The notes beneath the pieces were generated by a model. It was not told the origin of the DNA, did not search any database, and saw nothing but the letters and a program-made list of their open reading frames with translations. A DNA stretch of 64,000 nt from Desulfosporosinus lacus DSM 15449 (lineage in GTDB: Bacteria > Bacillota > Desulfitobacteriia > Desulfitobacteriales > Desulfitobacteriaceae), in the NCBI RefSeq assembly GCF_900129935.1, contig NZ_FQXJ01000003.1, forward strand, positions 854,566 through 918,565, read 5' to 3'. Shown here in pieces: positions 1-8,601 of the stretch. Numbering within the stretch: position 1 is the stretch's first letter; each line of letters starts with the position of its first letter. The position numbers and the translations under genes were made by a program.

Positions 1-400
1 TTGGGTCGGGGGGGACGTGGGAGCACGGTTGTTGCGTTCCTCGTTTGTCCTGGTGAGGGTCGCGTCAACACTTGCTTGGCCGTGCGGTCGTCGTGCCAAA
101 CTAGGGCTTTAATCCGTTATGAAAGCGGCAGGGTTCCCGGCCAATGCGACGTCCCTGTCGCATGGCCGGCGGAAAACGTCCGACGACCATGGATGGTCTA
201 GTGTCCCTGTAGCCAAGGATGGCGGGAAGGGACCTTGTTTCCCGCCCTGCTGGATGAAAGCGGATTAAAGCCGAGTTTGGCTACGAATCTCGCAGAGGCG
301 TCGCTGCGTGTGAACGCGACCCTCTTGGGTCAGGGGGAATCGTGGGAGCACGGTTGTTGGGATCGTGTGAGTGCGACCTCTTTTAAGACGAAAATTTGTA
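1..400. repeat. Large nested-palindrome repeat, copy 1, with the end of a preceding unit
   Basis: Three nested stems are visible. The outer arms are 55-71 and 308-324 (15 of 17 paired). The middle arms are 96-116 and 261-280, which also pair through their flanks GTCGT and ACGA. The inner arms are 139-150 and 157-167. A second copy lies at 30200-30418. A 19-base direct repeat (16-34 and 341-359), with matching flanks TTGGGTC on both, suggests that the window opens on the tail of another tandem unit. No coding signal is convincing here, although several frames are open. It is GC-rich compared with the neighbouring genes. Function unknown; it could be a structured RNA or a transposition-competent DNA palindrome. 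Confidence 0.8.
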
Positions 401-415
401 GGGGAGATATGAGAT

Positions 416-1819
416 ATGCGGCAAGAGAAGGATTTGATTGGAGTTCATGAAGTCCCGGATGACGTGTATTATGGTATTCAAACACTCCGTGCCACGGAGA
501 ATTTCCCTATTACCGGATATCCCCCTCATGGAGAATTGATCCGTGCTATTGGCATGGTTAAAGGTGCGGCGGCTGAAGCAAATATGCATATTGGGGCTTT
601 GAGTCCTGGGATTGGTAAGGCTATTGTTGAAGCTTCTAAGGAATTAATTGAAGGAAAGCTTCACGAGCAATTTGTGGTGGACGTGATTCAGGGCGGGGCT
701 GGGACGTCTATGAATATGAACGCTAATGAAGTCATTGCTAATCGGGCCATCGAGATTCTGGGCGGGAAAAAGGGTGAGTATTTCAAAGTTCACCCCAACA
801 CTCATGTAAATATGGCTCAAAGCACCAATGATGTTTTCCCCACGGCAATTCGTGTTGCTTGTTTAAATGTGGCCCATGATTTGCTCCAAGTCTTAGACAG
901 CTTGCGTCAATCCTTTGAAGATAAGGCCCAAGAGTTTGACGGTGTCATTAAAATGGGGAGAACTCATCTTCAAGACGCTGTTCCTATTCGCTTAGGACAG
1001 GAGTTTGCAGCATATGCCCACATGTTAGGGCGGGATATTAAGAGAATTAAAGAAGCCATTCGAGCTCTTGAAGTTATAAATATGGGAGCAACGGCCGTTG
1101 GCACCGGGTTAAATGCTGATCCTCGATATATTGAGAAAGTGACAGAGCTGATGCAAGAATGGACAAGTCTGCCTTTACGTCTTGCCGAGGATCTGGTGGA
1201 TGCTACTCAGAACACGGACGCATTCATGGAAGTTTCCGGATCTTTAAGGACCTTGGCGGTCAACCTTTCTAAAATAGCCAATGACCTGCGCCTGATGGCC
1301 TCCGGTCCACGAACCGGATTAAATGAATTAAATTTACCACCGATGCAACCGGGCTCTTCCATTATGCCTGGAAAGGTTAATCCGGTAATTGCTGAAGTGG
1401 TCAATCAGGTAGCTTTTCAGGTTCAAGGGAATGACTTCACCATCGGCTTAGCCTGTGGGGCAGGCCAACTTGAGCTCAATGTTATGGAACCCGTCGTCGT
1501 TTTCAATTTACTCCAATCCCTGGACATTTTGCGCAATGTGACCCGTGTTTTCCGAGACCGCTGTGTCGCAGGTATTACCGCAAATGTAGAACGTTGCAGG
1601 GCAATGGTGGAAAACAGTGTCGGACTGGTTACGGCAATTAACCCCCATGTGGGATATGAAGTGGCTTCAATCATAGCCAAAGAGGCCATTCTTTATGGGC
1701 GGCCAGTCTCGGACATTGTCTTAGAAAAAGGGATTTTAACTAAAGAGGAACTTGATTTAATTTTAAACCCATATGAGATGACCAGACCGGGAATAGCTGG
1801 GGTAGAGTTGTTGAGATAG
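416..1819 (+). CDS. aspA: Aspartate ammonia-lyase (aspartase)
   Basis: Catalyses reversible deamination of L-aspartate to fumarate and ammonia in the cytoplasm. The 467-residue length fits the aspartase/fumarase superfamily. The signature loop GSSIMPGKVNP lies near residue 313, the first active-site region reads TGRTHLQ-like (GRTHLQDAVP, about residue 182), and the N-terminal TGYP and the second conserved block STNDVFPTA favour aspartase over class II fumarase. The start ATG is preceded by GGGGAG about 10 bases upstream. It stands alone between the palindromic repeat and a strong terminator. Fumarase C is the alternative, less likely from the N-terminus. Confidence 0.9.
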   Translation: MRQEKDLIGVHEVPDDVYYGIQTLRATENFPITGYPPHGELIRAIGMVKGAAAEANMHIGALSPGIGKAIVEASKELIEGKLHEQFVVDVIQGGAGTSMNMNANEVIANRAIEILGGKKGEYFKVHPNTHVNMAQSTNDVFPTAIRVACLNVAHDLLQVLDSLRQSFEDKAQEFDGVIKMGRTHLQDAVPIRLGQEFAAYAHMLGRDIKRIKEAIRALEVINMGATAVGTGLNADPRYIEKVTELMQEWTSLPLRLAEDLVDATQNTDAFMEVSGSLRTLAVNLSKIANDLRLMASGPRTGLNELNLPPMQPGSSIMPGKVNPVIAEVVNQVAFQVQGNDFTIGLACGAGQLELNVMEPVVVFNLLQSLDILRNVTRVFRDRCVAGITANVERCRAMVENSVGLVTAINPHVGYEVASIIAKEAILYGRPVSDIVLEKGILTKEELDLILNPYEMTRPGIAGVELLR

Positions 1820-1880
1820 GCAGGATGGCGTACCTATAGGGATATGCATTTATTTTCGATAGAGCTGGTATCATAGCTAT

Positions 1881-1930
1881 AAAACACTAGAGGTTATTGC
1901 GGATTTTAACGCAATTACCTCTAGTGTTTT
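1881..1930 (+). terminator. Strong hairpin terminator after aspA
   Basis: A 21-bp stem with one mismatch (1881-1901 with 1910-1930) beginning AAAACACTAG and ending CTAGTGTTTT. It is A-rich before and T-rich after, so it could work in both directions. Confidence 0.85.
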
Positions 1931-2059
1931 ATATTAGCTGAGGATTAAAATCTAAAGACATTTCCTTTAAACAGATGCTATAATATGGAATATGCTTAAT
2001 CTTTATGTTGATGCACACTTGTTGAAAAATGTACAGTAAAGATGATTGGCGGTTAAATT

Positions 2060-2479
2060 ATGCAGGAAACTATTGATAACAATTTCGAATTTATACCAGA
2101 ACCACATTTTGGGAAAGAATTAGTGCAATTTCTAAAACAAACTTTTAATGCTGTTGAAATTACTGAGAATTTTGAGGACCTTTCATTAAAAGAAACTGCT
2201 TTGAAGGTTGTTGCTCCAGACTGTATTAAATCTCTTCCAGTGGATTTTGTTCAAAGGTTAAAAATAGTCCGTGATATTCCTGCCGAAAAATACGGATTGC
2301 AATTTGTTGCATTGCATTTACATCAATTTAATATGGATATCAGAATTGAAGTAAAATCTGCCTCTTTTGTCGCTTCATACAAAGGTGATGATTCAACAGA
2401 TGAAGTCAATCGCCGTTTTATAAATAAACTGCGTATTTGGTTAGGTATCTCTCAGAAAGACGTTCATAATTACAGTTAA
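2060..2479 (+). CDS. Hypothetical protein, 139 residues
   Basis: Not recognised. It is a soluble, mixed-charge protein with no membrane segment or signal peptide. The ribosome site is weak (GGCGG, about 9 bases before ATG). The C-terminal third (RRFINKLRIWLGI) looks like an amphipathic helix. It stands between two terminators and is therefore probably monocistronic. Confidence 0.55.
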   Translation: MQETIDNNFEFIPEPHFGKELVQFLKQTFNAVEITENFEDLSLKETALKVVAPDCIKSLPVDFVQRLKIVRDIPAEKYGLQFVALHLHQFNMDIRIEVKSASFVASYKGDDSTDEVNRRFINKLRIWLGISQKDVHNYS

Positions 2480-2505
2480 GACGCATTTTTCTTATTATAT
2501 GTAGT

Positions 2506-2547
2506 AAAAGACCTGTTCTTGATATAAAAATCAAGGTAGGTCTTTTA
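2506..2547 (+). terminator. Hairpin terminator
   Basis: AAAAGACC pairs with GGTCTTTT, and an inner TTGAT/ATCAA stem extends it. It follows the 139-residue gene. Confidence 0.75.
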
Positions 2548-2580
2548 TTGCATAGTAGACCTATACTAAACAACATAAAG

Positions 2581-2617
2581 GGGCAAAGAGGGACTAGATA
2601 GTCTTTTTTCTTTGCCC
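2581..2617. other. Hairpin in a non-coding gap
   Basis: The perfect arms GGGCAAAGA and TCTTTGCCC enclose a smaller GACTA/TAGTC stem with a T-run. It may be a second terminator or a small structured RNA. Confidence 0.45.
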
Positions 2618-2701
2618 TCCTACTGTAAGGTATTTTAAGTTGTATACAGCCCCTTATTTTGCATTGAATATATGAGATGATTAGAAGAGGGGGAATATTT
2701 A

Positions 2702-2887
2702 ATGTCTCAAATAGATAAGGATATTGAAAAATTGAAAGATGAGGTTATCAGGAAGATTTACCAAGTGATCAGAAGTAATTGCGAAATTAGCAAAATGGCT
2801 AATGGGCTTTGGTTGAGTACTAAAACTTTTGCCGATAAAATTATGAATAAGATTCCACGTTACCTTAAGAGATGGATCAGGTTATGA
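2702..2887 (+). CDS. Small hypothetical protein, 61 residues
   Basis: Highly charged helical N-terminal half (IDKDIEKLKDEVIRK) and a basic C-terminus. GAGGGGG lies 8-9 bases before the ATG, a good ribosome site that supports translation. Not recognised; the C-terminus could have been cut short by decay. About 200 bases of non-coding DNA separate it from blaI. Confidence 0.4.
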   Translation: MSQIDKDIEKLKDEVIRKIYQVIRSNCEISKMANGLWLSTKTFADKIMNKIPRYLKRWIRL

Positions 2888-3027
2888 ACCCATAAAAGGG
2901 GTTAACGGTGCGGTCGTGTCAACGTAAATGGGAGTTTAGCGAAGCCATAACGTTCTATATTCTTGCAACTGACACAGGAATAGGAAAGTTTTTAAATTAC
3001 AGTAGTTTTTGGAATTTTCCAAGAGGC

Positions 3028-3082
3028 TTGACAAACAAGGCTTACAAGTGTAAGCTCTATTTGTGATAGGATTACAAATGTA
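3028..3082 (+). promoter_or_regulatory. Promoter with two BlaI-type operators
   Basis: TTGACA (3028-3033) is followed after 17 bases by TAAGCT (3051-3056). Two copies of the BlaI/MecI box TACA-N2-TGTA are present: TACAAGTGTA at 3043-3052, overlapping the -10 box, and TACAAATGTA at 3073-3082. This predicts direct autorepression of the downstream pair. Confidence 0.85.
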
Positions 3083-3095
3083 GGTTGGTGAGAAA

Positions 3096-3464
3096 ATGAA
3101 AAATATCCCACAAATAACCGATGCCGAATGGATGATAATGAAAGTATTATGGAATGCGTCTCCTTTGGGTTCCGGCGATGTTGTTAACGAGTTGAAGGGG
3201 ACAACCGACTGGAAACCAAAAACCATTAAAACATTACTTAGTCGATTGGTTACAAAAAATGCCGTAGCTTATGACGTTGGAAGCCGAGGGTATTCATATT
3301 ATCCCTTAGTTTCCGAAAACGAATGTGCCAAAGAAGAAGCAAGGTCATTCCTAGGTCGGGTTTATAATGGCTCTCTAAAGCTCTTTGTTAAAAACTTTAT
3401 CGAAAACAAAGAGCTTTCGGCAGAAGAAATAGCAGAGCTTAAAAAACTCTTGGAAGATAAATAA
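3096..3464 (+). CDS. blaI: BlaI/MecI/CopY-family transcriptional repressor
   Basis: A 122-residue winged-helix repressor. The N-terminus ITDAEWMIMKVLWNASP and the recognition region WKPKTIKTLLSRLVTK match the BlaI/MecI family, with the usual C-terminal dimer segment that BlaR1-type proteases cut. It would repress its own promoter by binding the two TACA-N2-TGTA boxes just upstream. The gene is followed after 20 bases by the M56 sensor protease. No beta-lactamase or PBP gene is adjacent, so its targets may be remote or unrelated to beta-lactams. Confidence 0.88.
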   Translation: MKNIPQITDAEWMIMKVLWNASPLGSGDVVNELKGTTDWKPKTIKTLLSRLVTKNAVAYDVGSRGYSYYPLVSENECAKEEARSFLGRVYNGSLKLFVKNFIENKELSAEEIAELKKLLEDK

Positions 3465-3484
3465 TCCGAAGAGGGGCGGTTTTA

Positions 3485-5443
3485 TTGGGATTAGAGTTAG
3501 TCTTCAATTCTGTTATTAAATTGTCCATTATGGCTAGTATTTTGGCTGTCCTAATTTTACTGTTGAAATATGCGCTACGAAACAAACTGGATGCAAAGTG
3601 GCAATATGCGATCTGGATACTGCTTATAATTCGATTACTAATACCTTACGATATTCAAAGTCCTTTGAGCATTTACAGCTTATTATCTAACAATCCGGTG
3701 ACAATTCCTATTGTCAATCAAATTAGGATGCCAGATATCAATGCTCAAATCAGGAATATATCCAGAAATGATATTCAGTTAACTAATAATAACTCTATTA
3801 TCAACAAAGAAACCAATAGCAACTTGGAAGAACCTATTTCTCAGGATTTGTCCTATGGCAGGATATTAGCAATTATATGGTTAGTTGGGGTTTTAGTTTT
3901 AGGGATTCTGACCATTGCTATAAACCTCAGATTCTATTCCAAAATAAGACGAGACCCCCATGTAACAGACGTAAGAATGTCCAAACTCATGAAAGAGTGT
4001 ACCAGTAAACTGGGTATCAGAAAAATCCTTCCGATAATAATCACGAATCGGATAGAAGCGCCTTGTCTTTACGGAATATTCAGTCCCAAACTACTTCTTT
4101 CTAAATCCCTAGTCAACCGGCTAAATGAAGAAAACATCAGACATATTTTTCTTCATGAACTATTTCATTATAAAAGAAAAGATATACTTATTAATTGGCT
4201 GGCCGTCGCCGTACAGATAGCTCATTGGTTTAATCCATTAATTTGGTATTCTTTTGCGAAAATGCGTGAAGATTGCGAGTTAGCTTGTGATGCCGATACC
4301 TTAAATTTTTTAAGTCCAGAAGAGTATCAAAGCTATGGCTTATCCATCATCAGTTTAGCAACCCATACGCAAACTCCATGGCTTCCGGGGGCAACGGGTT
4401 TCTTTGGGAACGAAAACAATTATCAAATTAAGAGGAGAATTAAAATGATTAAGTTATTTCAGAAACCCACTTTAAAATGGACATGTATTGCGGTCGTTAT
4501 ATTCATTAGTTTAGGTTTAATGGGTTTCACTAACTCAATATCAAACTCTAACCCTAAAACGGGAGCCAGCACTCCGATACAAACCAACCAGTCTGATCAA
4601 TCTTATACTTTAGAGGATGGAAGTTTTAACTACCAAAAGTATCTCTCATTTACCCCCTTACTTCCAAGTTACACTGCGGGATATAAACTTACACATACAG
4701 AAATTAACTGTGATAACGGACATATTTACTGGGCTCAATATGGCGATTACCCGGATTCCGGATTTAGTATCTTTGAAGCATTACCCAATGCAATTAATCT
4801 TTTTAACACAGAATCGCCTAAAACTCAAATTCAAATCGGCGATTTCTTAGCAACAGCAAGCGAGGAAAAAATAGACAAAATTTCTTCAAATAGGATAAAA
4901 TTCACGAAAAATAATGTGGAGTATACAGTAATGAACAACGGAGGAGCAGCAGTTTCGATTGATGAGTTAAAGAAAATCTGCGAAAGTTTAGTTGTTCCAG
5001 TGAAAACTCCACCTACAGACACTTTTATTGTCGAACGGGGTCTTACAGTATCAGATGAATTAAGTTACAAGACCATTCAACCTGGGGATTTGGTCGTTCC
5101 AAAGGGATATAAATTTATATATAAAGACTCCAATATACACATTGAAGGGGATGAAACGTCAGAAACCTGTTCCTTAGCATATGGAACAGACTATTCCCCT
5201 ATTTTACATGTAACGATGAAAAATGGAGGCTCGAAACCCATGTTAACGCCAAACTCGGATTTTTATACAAAACAAATTAACGGGACTGAAGTTAAATTGC
5301 GCAAAACCCAAAATGTTAGTTTGCCAGCTGCTCAGTTTACCATCAAAAATGGTTTGCAATTTGTCATTACTCACCCGGATTTGCAGGAAAATGAGGTGGA
5401 AAAAGTAGTAACATCAATTTTACAAGCTTATACAAAACTATAA
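3485..5443 (+). CDS. BlaR1-type M56 membrane metallopeptidase
   Basis: 652 residues. TTG start, with GAGGGGCGG 5-6 bases upstream. Membrane segments lie near residues 10-27, 40-55 and 128-148. The zinc site HELFH starts at residue 224, followed by the family pattern HWFNPLIWY and CELACD. A fourth membrane segment lies near residues 330-347. The extracellular part (about 350-652) does not show the penicillin-binding SxxK/KTG motifs of true BlaR1; it looks like two small envelope-type domains. It probably senses an envelope signal and then inactivates the adjacent BlaI-type repressor. Forms an operon with blaI. Confidence 0.85.
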   Translation: MGLELVFNSVIKLSIMASILAVLILLLKYALRNKLDAKWQYAIWILLIIRLLIPYDIQSPLSIYSLLSNNPVTIPIVNQIRMPDINAQIRNISRNDIQLTNNNSIINKETNSNLEEPISQDLSYGRILAIIWLVGVLVLGILTIAINLRFYSKIRRDPHVTDVRMSKLMKECTSKLGIRKILPIIITNRIEAPCLYGIFSPKLLLSKSLVNRLNEENIRHIFLHELFHYKRKDILINWLAVAVQIAHWFNPLIWYSFAKMREDCELACDADTLNFLSPEEYQSYGLSIISLATHTQTPWLPGATGFFGNENNYQIKRRIKMIKLFQKPTLKWTCIAVVIFISLGLMGFTNSISNSNPKTGASTPIQTNQSDQSYTLEDGSFNYQKYLSFTPLLPSYTAGYKLTHTEINCDNGHIYWAQYGDYPDSGFSIFEALPNAINLFNTESPKTQIQIGDFLATASEEKIDKISSNRIKFTKNNVEYTVMNNGGAAVSIDELKKICESLVVPVKTPPTDTFIVERGLTVSDELSYKTIQPGDLVVPKGYKFIYKDSNIHIEGDETSETCSLAYGTDYSPILHVTMKNGGSKPMLTPNSDFYTKQINGTEVKLRKTQNVSLPAAQFTIKNGLQFVITHPDLQENEVEKVVTSILQAYTKL

Positions 5444-5935
5444 CTTGATAAAATGTAGATAATAAACAGTAACACATGTCTGTTTAATCAGGCAGTCAAT
5501 AATTACAGGTGCGTTGTAAGTTTAGTTTTTCCACCAAAGACCTCGGTTTATTGACGGAGGGTTCTGTTTGTAATTATTACATCATTATTAGACCTGATCA
5601 TATAACAACTTAACTTCGTTAAAGACCCAGTTTGCGCATAAATTCGCAGCAGCCGATACAGGCAATGGCTTAAGATGAAATATTGGGGAGGTAGTATCTT
5701 GACTTCCATCATAGAAGGAGAACTCGCAGACGGAATTTTGTGAGTCAAATATTTGTTGATTACATGCTACTAAGGTACTATAAGGAATAAAGCTGACTTT
5801 TCTGGTTTTGAAGAGTCAACTTTATTTATTTATGATATGAATTATATTACTAACATTTGTAAATGTTTAAAGAATATTTAGGAAACCAGAAGGTTAAGGT
5901 ATTTCTTCTACACCTTTTGTACCTGAAAATGACAA
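5444..5935. other. Non-coding gap, about 490 bases
   Basis: No convincing gene seen. A short string ACTTCGTTAAAGACC near 5613 resembles ACTTCGCTAAAGACC near 11259, pointing to a degraded dispersed repeat. A perfect dyad AACATTT-N2-AAATGTT lies near 5852-5867 and could be an operator. Confidence 0.4.
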
Positions 5936-5973
5936 TAAAAATGCCAGCCGTATTTTGTGGCTGGCATTTTTCT
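5936..5973 (-). terminator. Bidirectional terminator of the toxin-antitoxin pair
   Basis: ATGCCAGCC pairs with GGCTGGCAT around a 9-base loop, with A-run before and T-run after. It lies just past the stop of the antitoxin gene. Confidence 0.85.
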
Positions 5974-5987
5974 CCTTCAGTGACCCT

Positions 5988-6305
5988 TTATACTGCTAGA
6001 CGCTCGTCCTTTTCCAGAGCTTTTTTTTTGAGCTCAATTTCAATGCCCATTCCTGATAAATATTTGAGGAAGTTTCGTAGTGTCGGAGAATGACCAACCT
6101 TTTCAAGCCTTGAAACGGCTTGCTGAGAAAGTCCGGATTCCTGAGCGATTTCGGGTTGGGTCACTCCGAGCTGCTTCCGCATTTCTACAGCCATTTTTAT
6201 GAGCTCATACTCTGTCTCGATTATCGCATATTCTCTTGCAAATTCCGGATCTTCTTTTTGAAATTTCTCTGTCTCATCCTGAATATTGACCTTTACGAAT
6301 GGCAT
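5988..6305 (-). CDS. XRE-family antitoxin (HigA-like)
   Basis: 105 residues. A helix-turn-helix spans about residues 38-92 (MRKQLGVTQPEIAQESGLSQ followed by AVSRLE). It lies 20 bases downstream of a RelE/Gp49-like toxin gene on the same strand, the toxin-first order typical of HigBA. It should neutralise the toxin and repress the shared promoter. A family assignment beyond XRE is inference. Confidence 0.85.
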   Translation of the reverse strand: MPFVKVNIQDETEKFQKEDPEFAREYAIIETEYELIKMAVEMRKQLGVTQPEIAQESGLSQQAVSRLEKVGHSPTLRNFLKYLSGMGIEIELKKKALEKDERLAV

Positions 6306-6325
6306 TTTTTATTCCCCCTTCTAAG

Positions 6326-6676
6326 TTAAACGAAAATCCTCCCTAGTTCTTTTCCGATTTCCTTAGCGCGTTGTTTAGCTTTATCTATCTCGAATTTTTC
6401 AGCTTTTCCTTTTTGCTTCCGGCAAGCATGGACGATATAGAAATTGTCTACATCAGCAATGATATAAAAAAATCGGTTCTTCCTTAGGAATTTTATTTCC
6501 CAGAGCTTTTTTTCAATCTGACGTGTATCGAGGATCTCTTTTAAATAATCTAGTCCTTTTTGTTCGAGTTGCGTCATTATAAGTTGACCTTCTGCTTGTT
6601 CATCTTTCGGAAGGCTCTTTAAGTAATCAGCAATTAAGTCTTTACCTCCCAGCGTGGCATATCGGTAAACACTCAT
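6326..6676 (-). CDS. RelE/HigB-like toxin (phage Gp49 family)
   Basis: 116 residues from the ATG that follows AAGGGGCC at 8-9 bases; an upstream in-frame ATG at 6736 overlaps the promoter and is rejected. The body contains KKLWEIKFLRKNRFFYI and a C-terminal HACRKQKGKAEKFEIDKA, the pattern of Gp49-like/HigB mRNA interferases, which cut ribosome-bound mRNA. It precedes the XRE antitoxin gene by 20 bases. Confidence 0.85.
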   Translation of the reverse strand: MSVYRYATLGGKDLIADYLKSLPKDEQAEGQLIMTQLEQKGLDYLKEILDTRQIEKKLWEIKFLRKNRFFYIIADVDNFYIVHACRKQKGKAEKFEIDKAKQRAKEIGKELGRIFV

Positions 6677-6707
6677 ATTTTGGCCCCTTGTTACGAAAAT
6701 AATACAC

Positions 6708-6762
6708 CATATTTGATGTTTTAGTCTTAATCCCATTATAAATCAAATTTGATGTATTGCAA
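6708..6762 (-). promoter_or_regulatory. Toxin-antitoxin promoter and operator
   Basis: On the minus strand, TTGCAA (6757-6762), a 16-base spacer and TATAAT (6735-6740). The perfect palindrome ATCAAATTTGAT (6742-6753) sits between the two boxes, and a further half-site ACATCAAAT lies at about 6712-6720, downstream of the -10. This predicts autoregulation by the antitoxin. Confidence 0.7.
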
Positions 6763-6765
6763 GGA

Positions 6766-6899
6766 TTATTTTTTAGCCATAATTTCATCCAATTTGTCAG
6801 CTGCTTGTCGGCCAACTGATTCCAATGCATGAGCATAATGAACTATGACCCAATCTGGCGGATACATTTTTAGGCGGGACACCACTTCCTAACAAGATT
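6766..6899 (-). pseudogene. Decayed C-terminus of a phage-type tyrosine recombinase
   Basis: Reading the minus strand in two frames gives GSGVPPKNVSARLGHSS and then, after a short deletion and frame change, YAHALESVGRQAADKLDEI ending in TAA. These match the end of phage integrases (LGHSS...TYSHVLES...AADKLDEIL), including the catalytic H region, but the segment bearing the nucleophilic tyrosine is disrupted. It marks an old integration event beside the toxin-antitoxin pair. Confidence 0.7.
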
Positions 6900-6949
6900 G
6901 TAGCACTGCTATGCTTAAAAGTATAAAGTTATTGATGAGGATCCGGTAG

Positions 6950-7026
6950 TTAATTAAGCATGTATGATATGAGTGATAAAAGTTTCTGTACTCCAAGCTT
7001 CGTTTGTTGGGAGTTTAGCGAACAAA
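6950..7026. repeat. 77-bp direct repeat, copy A
   Basis: Starts TTAATTAAGCAT and ends GGGAGTTTAGCGAACAAA. It is nearly identical, with the same length, to 10582-10658. The two copies bracket 3.5 kb of accessory DNA including the three-gene MqsRA-like operon. Confidence 0.85.
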
Positions 7027-7241
7027 TAATATTTTCAGCGACTAGTCATGGTGTTACTTATATGACCTATCGAGAAAAATAAAGGTAAACTTACCATTGG
7101 TGGCGAATGATTTTTAGGTGTTTCTATAGGAACTTACCATATATAAATAATAATGCAAAATGTAACTTGGATCATAAAATTTCCGTTTGGAAAAGATATG
7201 CTTCCACTTTATGACCTGCTATTTTGGGAAAATAACAATAC

Positions 7242-7280
7242 AATAAGACTAACCATATAATTTGGTTAGTCTTATTTTTC
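7242..7280 (+). terminator. Hairpin terminator
   Basis: A 14-bp perfect stem (AATAAGACTAACCA with its complement at 7263-7276) around a 7-base loop, followed by a T-run. Confidence 0.75.
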
Positions 7281-7299
7281 ACGTAAAAGAAGGGGATTC

Positions 7300-7406
7300 A
7301 TGTTTCCTCAGACAGGGCACGTGGAGACGATAATAGTGCTATATCGGTGTTGATTGAAAGCCTTGATATGAGCGGGTTTGAGAGAGTGATTGTCTTTTTA
7401 TTGTGA
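7300..7406 (+). pseudogene. Possible relic of a 23S rRNA uracil-C5 methyltransferase C-terminus
   Basis: MFPQTGHVETIIVL resembles the end of RlmCD/TrmA-type methyltransferases (MFPxTxHVETVVLL), and in a shifted frame VLIESLDMSGFE resembles the C-terminal extension seen in Bacillota members. Only about 35 residues remain, in two frames. This is recognition from memory and needs a profile search. Confidence 0.4.
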
Positions 7407-7430
7407 CGGAGTGTATGGGGGAACATATTG

Positions 7431-7458
7431 AGCCAGATCGTTAGGTCTGGCTTTTTTG
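7431..7458 (+). terminator. Hairpin terminator
   Basis: AGCCAGATC/GGTCTGGCT stem with a 4-base loop followed by TTTTTT. Confidence 0.75.
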
Positions 7459-7549
7459 GTTTTTCTTGGATTATTTTGCTATCGTGGAAGGATATTGAAT
7501 ACTTCGTTTCAGAAGAGCGTAGCGCTTAATAAACGGGTGCATTGACAGT

Positions 7550-7580
7550 AAAACCCCAGCAATCAGCGTGCCGGGGTTTT
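7550..7580. terminator. Hairpin beside the IS66 relic
   Basis: AAAACCCC pairs with GGGGTTTT across a 15-base loop. It lies just past the stop codon of the transposase fragment, so it may be the old terminator or end structure of that element. Confidence 0.5.
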
Positions 7581-7595
7581 AGGTCATCCTATCAT

Positions 7596-7830
7596 TCAAT
7601 GATTTATGTTGCGGCAGTAGTCCGGTAGCTTTTGCGACCAGGGCAAAAAGTCATCAAGAAGCGATGGATCGGTTTTAAAATCAGTCCCTGGCATTTTTCT
7701 GAAAAGGTAGAATAGATACATGTAAACATTGAGTTTGTTCGCCTTTGCCGTTTCAACAAGGCTATAAACGACTGCACTGGCTTTGGCCCCCTTAGTCGTA
7801 TCACTGAACAGCCATCCTGCCTTACCATAG
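7596..7830 (-). pseudogene. IS66-family transposase, C-terminal fragment
   Basis: The minus-strand frame ending at TGA (7596-7598) reads WLFSDTTKGAKASAVVYSLV and then ETAKANKLNVYMYL, ending with LDDFLPWSQKLPDYC. This is the characteristic C-terminal block of IS66 transposases. About 77 residues remain with no start, and the rest of the roughly 500-residue gene is missing. Confidence 0.85.
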
Positions 7831-7922
7831 AAGGATCAAAATATCCATAGGTAGTTTATGGAATAGAAAACTATTCGTATTTGGAATAGTCTACCATCAT
7901 TCTAATAGGGGAGAGGTCCTCT

Positions 7923-8597
7923 TTAATCTTCCTCTACCTCGTCATCTTCATCCGCAAAAAGCTCTTCAAGTCTATCCTGTACTTCGTCTATAATATAAAA
8001 AAGTTGAGCCTGGTGAAGTTCATAGGCATTTGTTTTTAGTAAGTCCGTGATAATTTCAACTGAGTCGGGTGACAAGTCATAATCGTTGAGTAAAATTAGT
8101 TTGAAAGTATCTGGACTGATATCCCTTCTTGCAACTTGAAATATAGTTTTGTGCAAAAAACGAAGAACTTTTTGAGCTTCCGTTTGATTTCTGAAATTCC
8201 CTGCTTTAACCACGGTATCAAATGGGTAGTGACCATATTCTCTGTAGATAAACATCTTGTGAATAATAAAATCCATTACATTTTTCAGACCATCAAGTTC
8301 CAGAGAGTTTATAATTTGGCATTCTCGTAATGGATTCAACATTGAAGAACAATATTTGAAAAAGATGTTGCCTGTTTTTTCTTCCATTCCTCCAACAGTG
8401 AGTTTTTGGAGTATAATATCTTCTTCTTGTCCTGTTGTAATTAAATTGACAATTTCATTTCTTAATGCTTTAAATGAATTAAAAGTTTCTTTTTCAGGTA
8501 AAAAAGCCTTGGAATTTATATGCTTCATGAGATCATCTTTTTGTTTGTCCTCTAATTTATTAAACCACTTGATGAGTATTTGTAGTTGCTCCGACAT
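7923..8597 (-). CDS. Unknown protein, third gene of the MqsRA-like operon
   Basis: 224 residues starting at the ATG that follows GGAGGTG by 5 bases; the in-frame ATG 15 bases earlier lies before that site. The protein is soluble and mostly helical, has no membrane segment, and ends in a very acidic tail (ADEDDEVEED). No family recognised. Its start lies 4 bases after the stop of the zinc-finger/helix-turn-helix antitoxin gene, and its ribosome site overlaps that gene's end, so translation is probably coupled. It could be an accessory antitoxin, chaperone or effector; the function is not inferable from sequence alone. Confidence 0.75.
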   Translation of the reverse strand: MSEQLQILIKWFNKLEDKQKDDLMKHINSKAFLPEKETFNSFKALRNEIVNLITTGQEEDIILQKLTVGGMEEKTGNIFFKYCSSMLNPLRECQIINSLELDGLKNVMDFIIHKMFIYREYGHYPFDTVVKAGNFRNQTEAQKVLRFLHKTIFQVARRDISPDTFKLILLNDYDLSPDSVEIITDLLKTNAYELHQAQLFYIIDEVQDRLEELFADEDDEVEED

Positions 8598-8601
8598 AGT
8601 G

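Noticed and set aside
235-450. Open frame through the palindromic repeat into aspA
   Set aside because: Consists of stem sequence and its other frames are equally open; no homology recognised.
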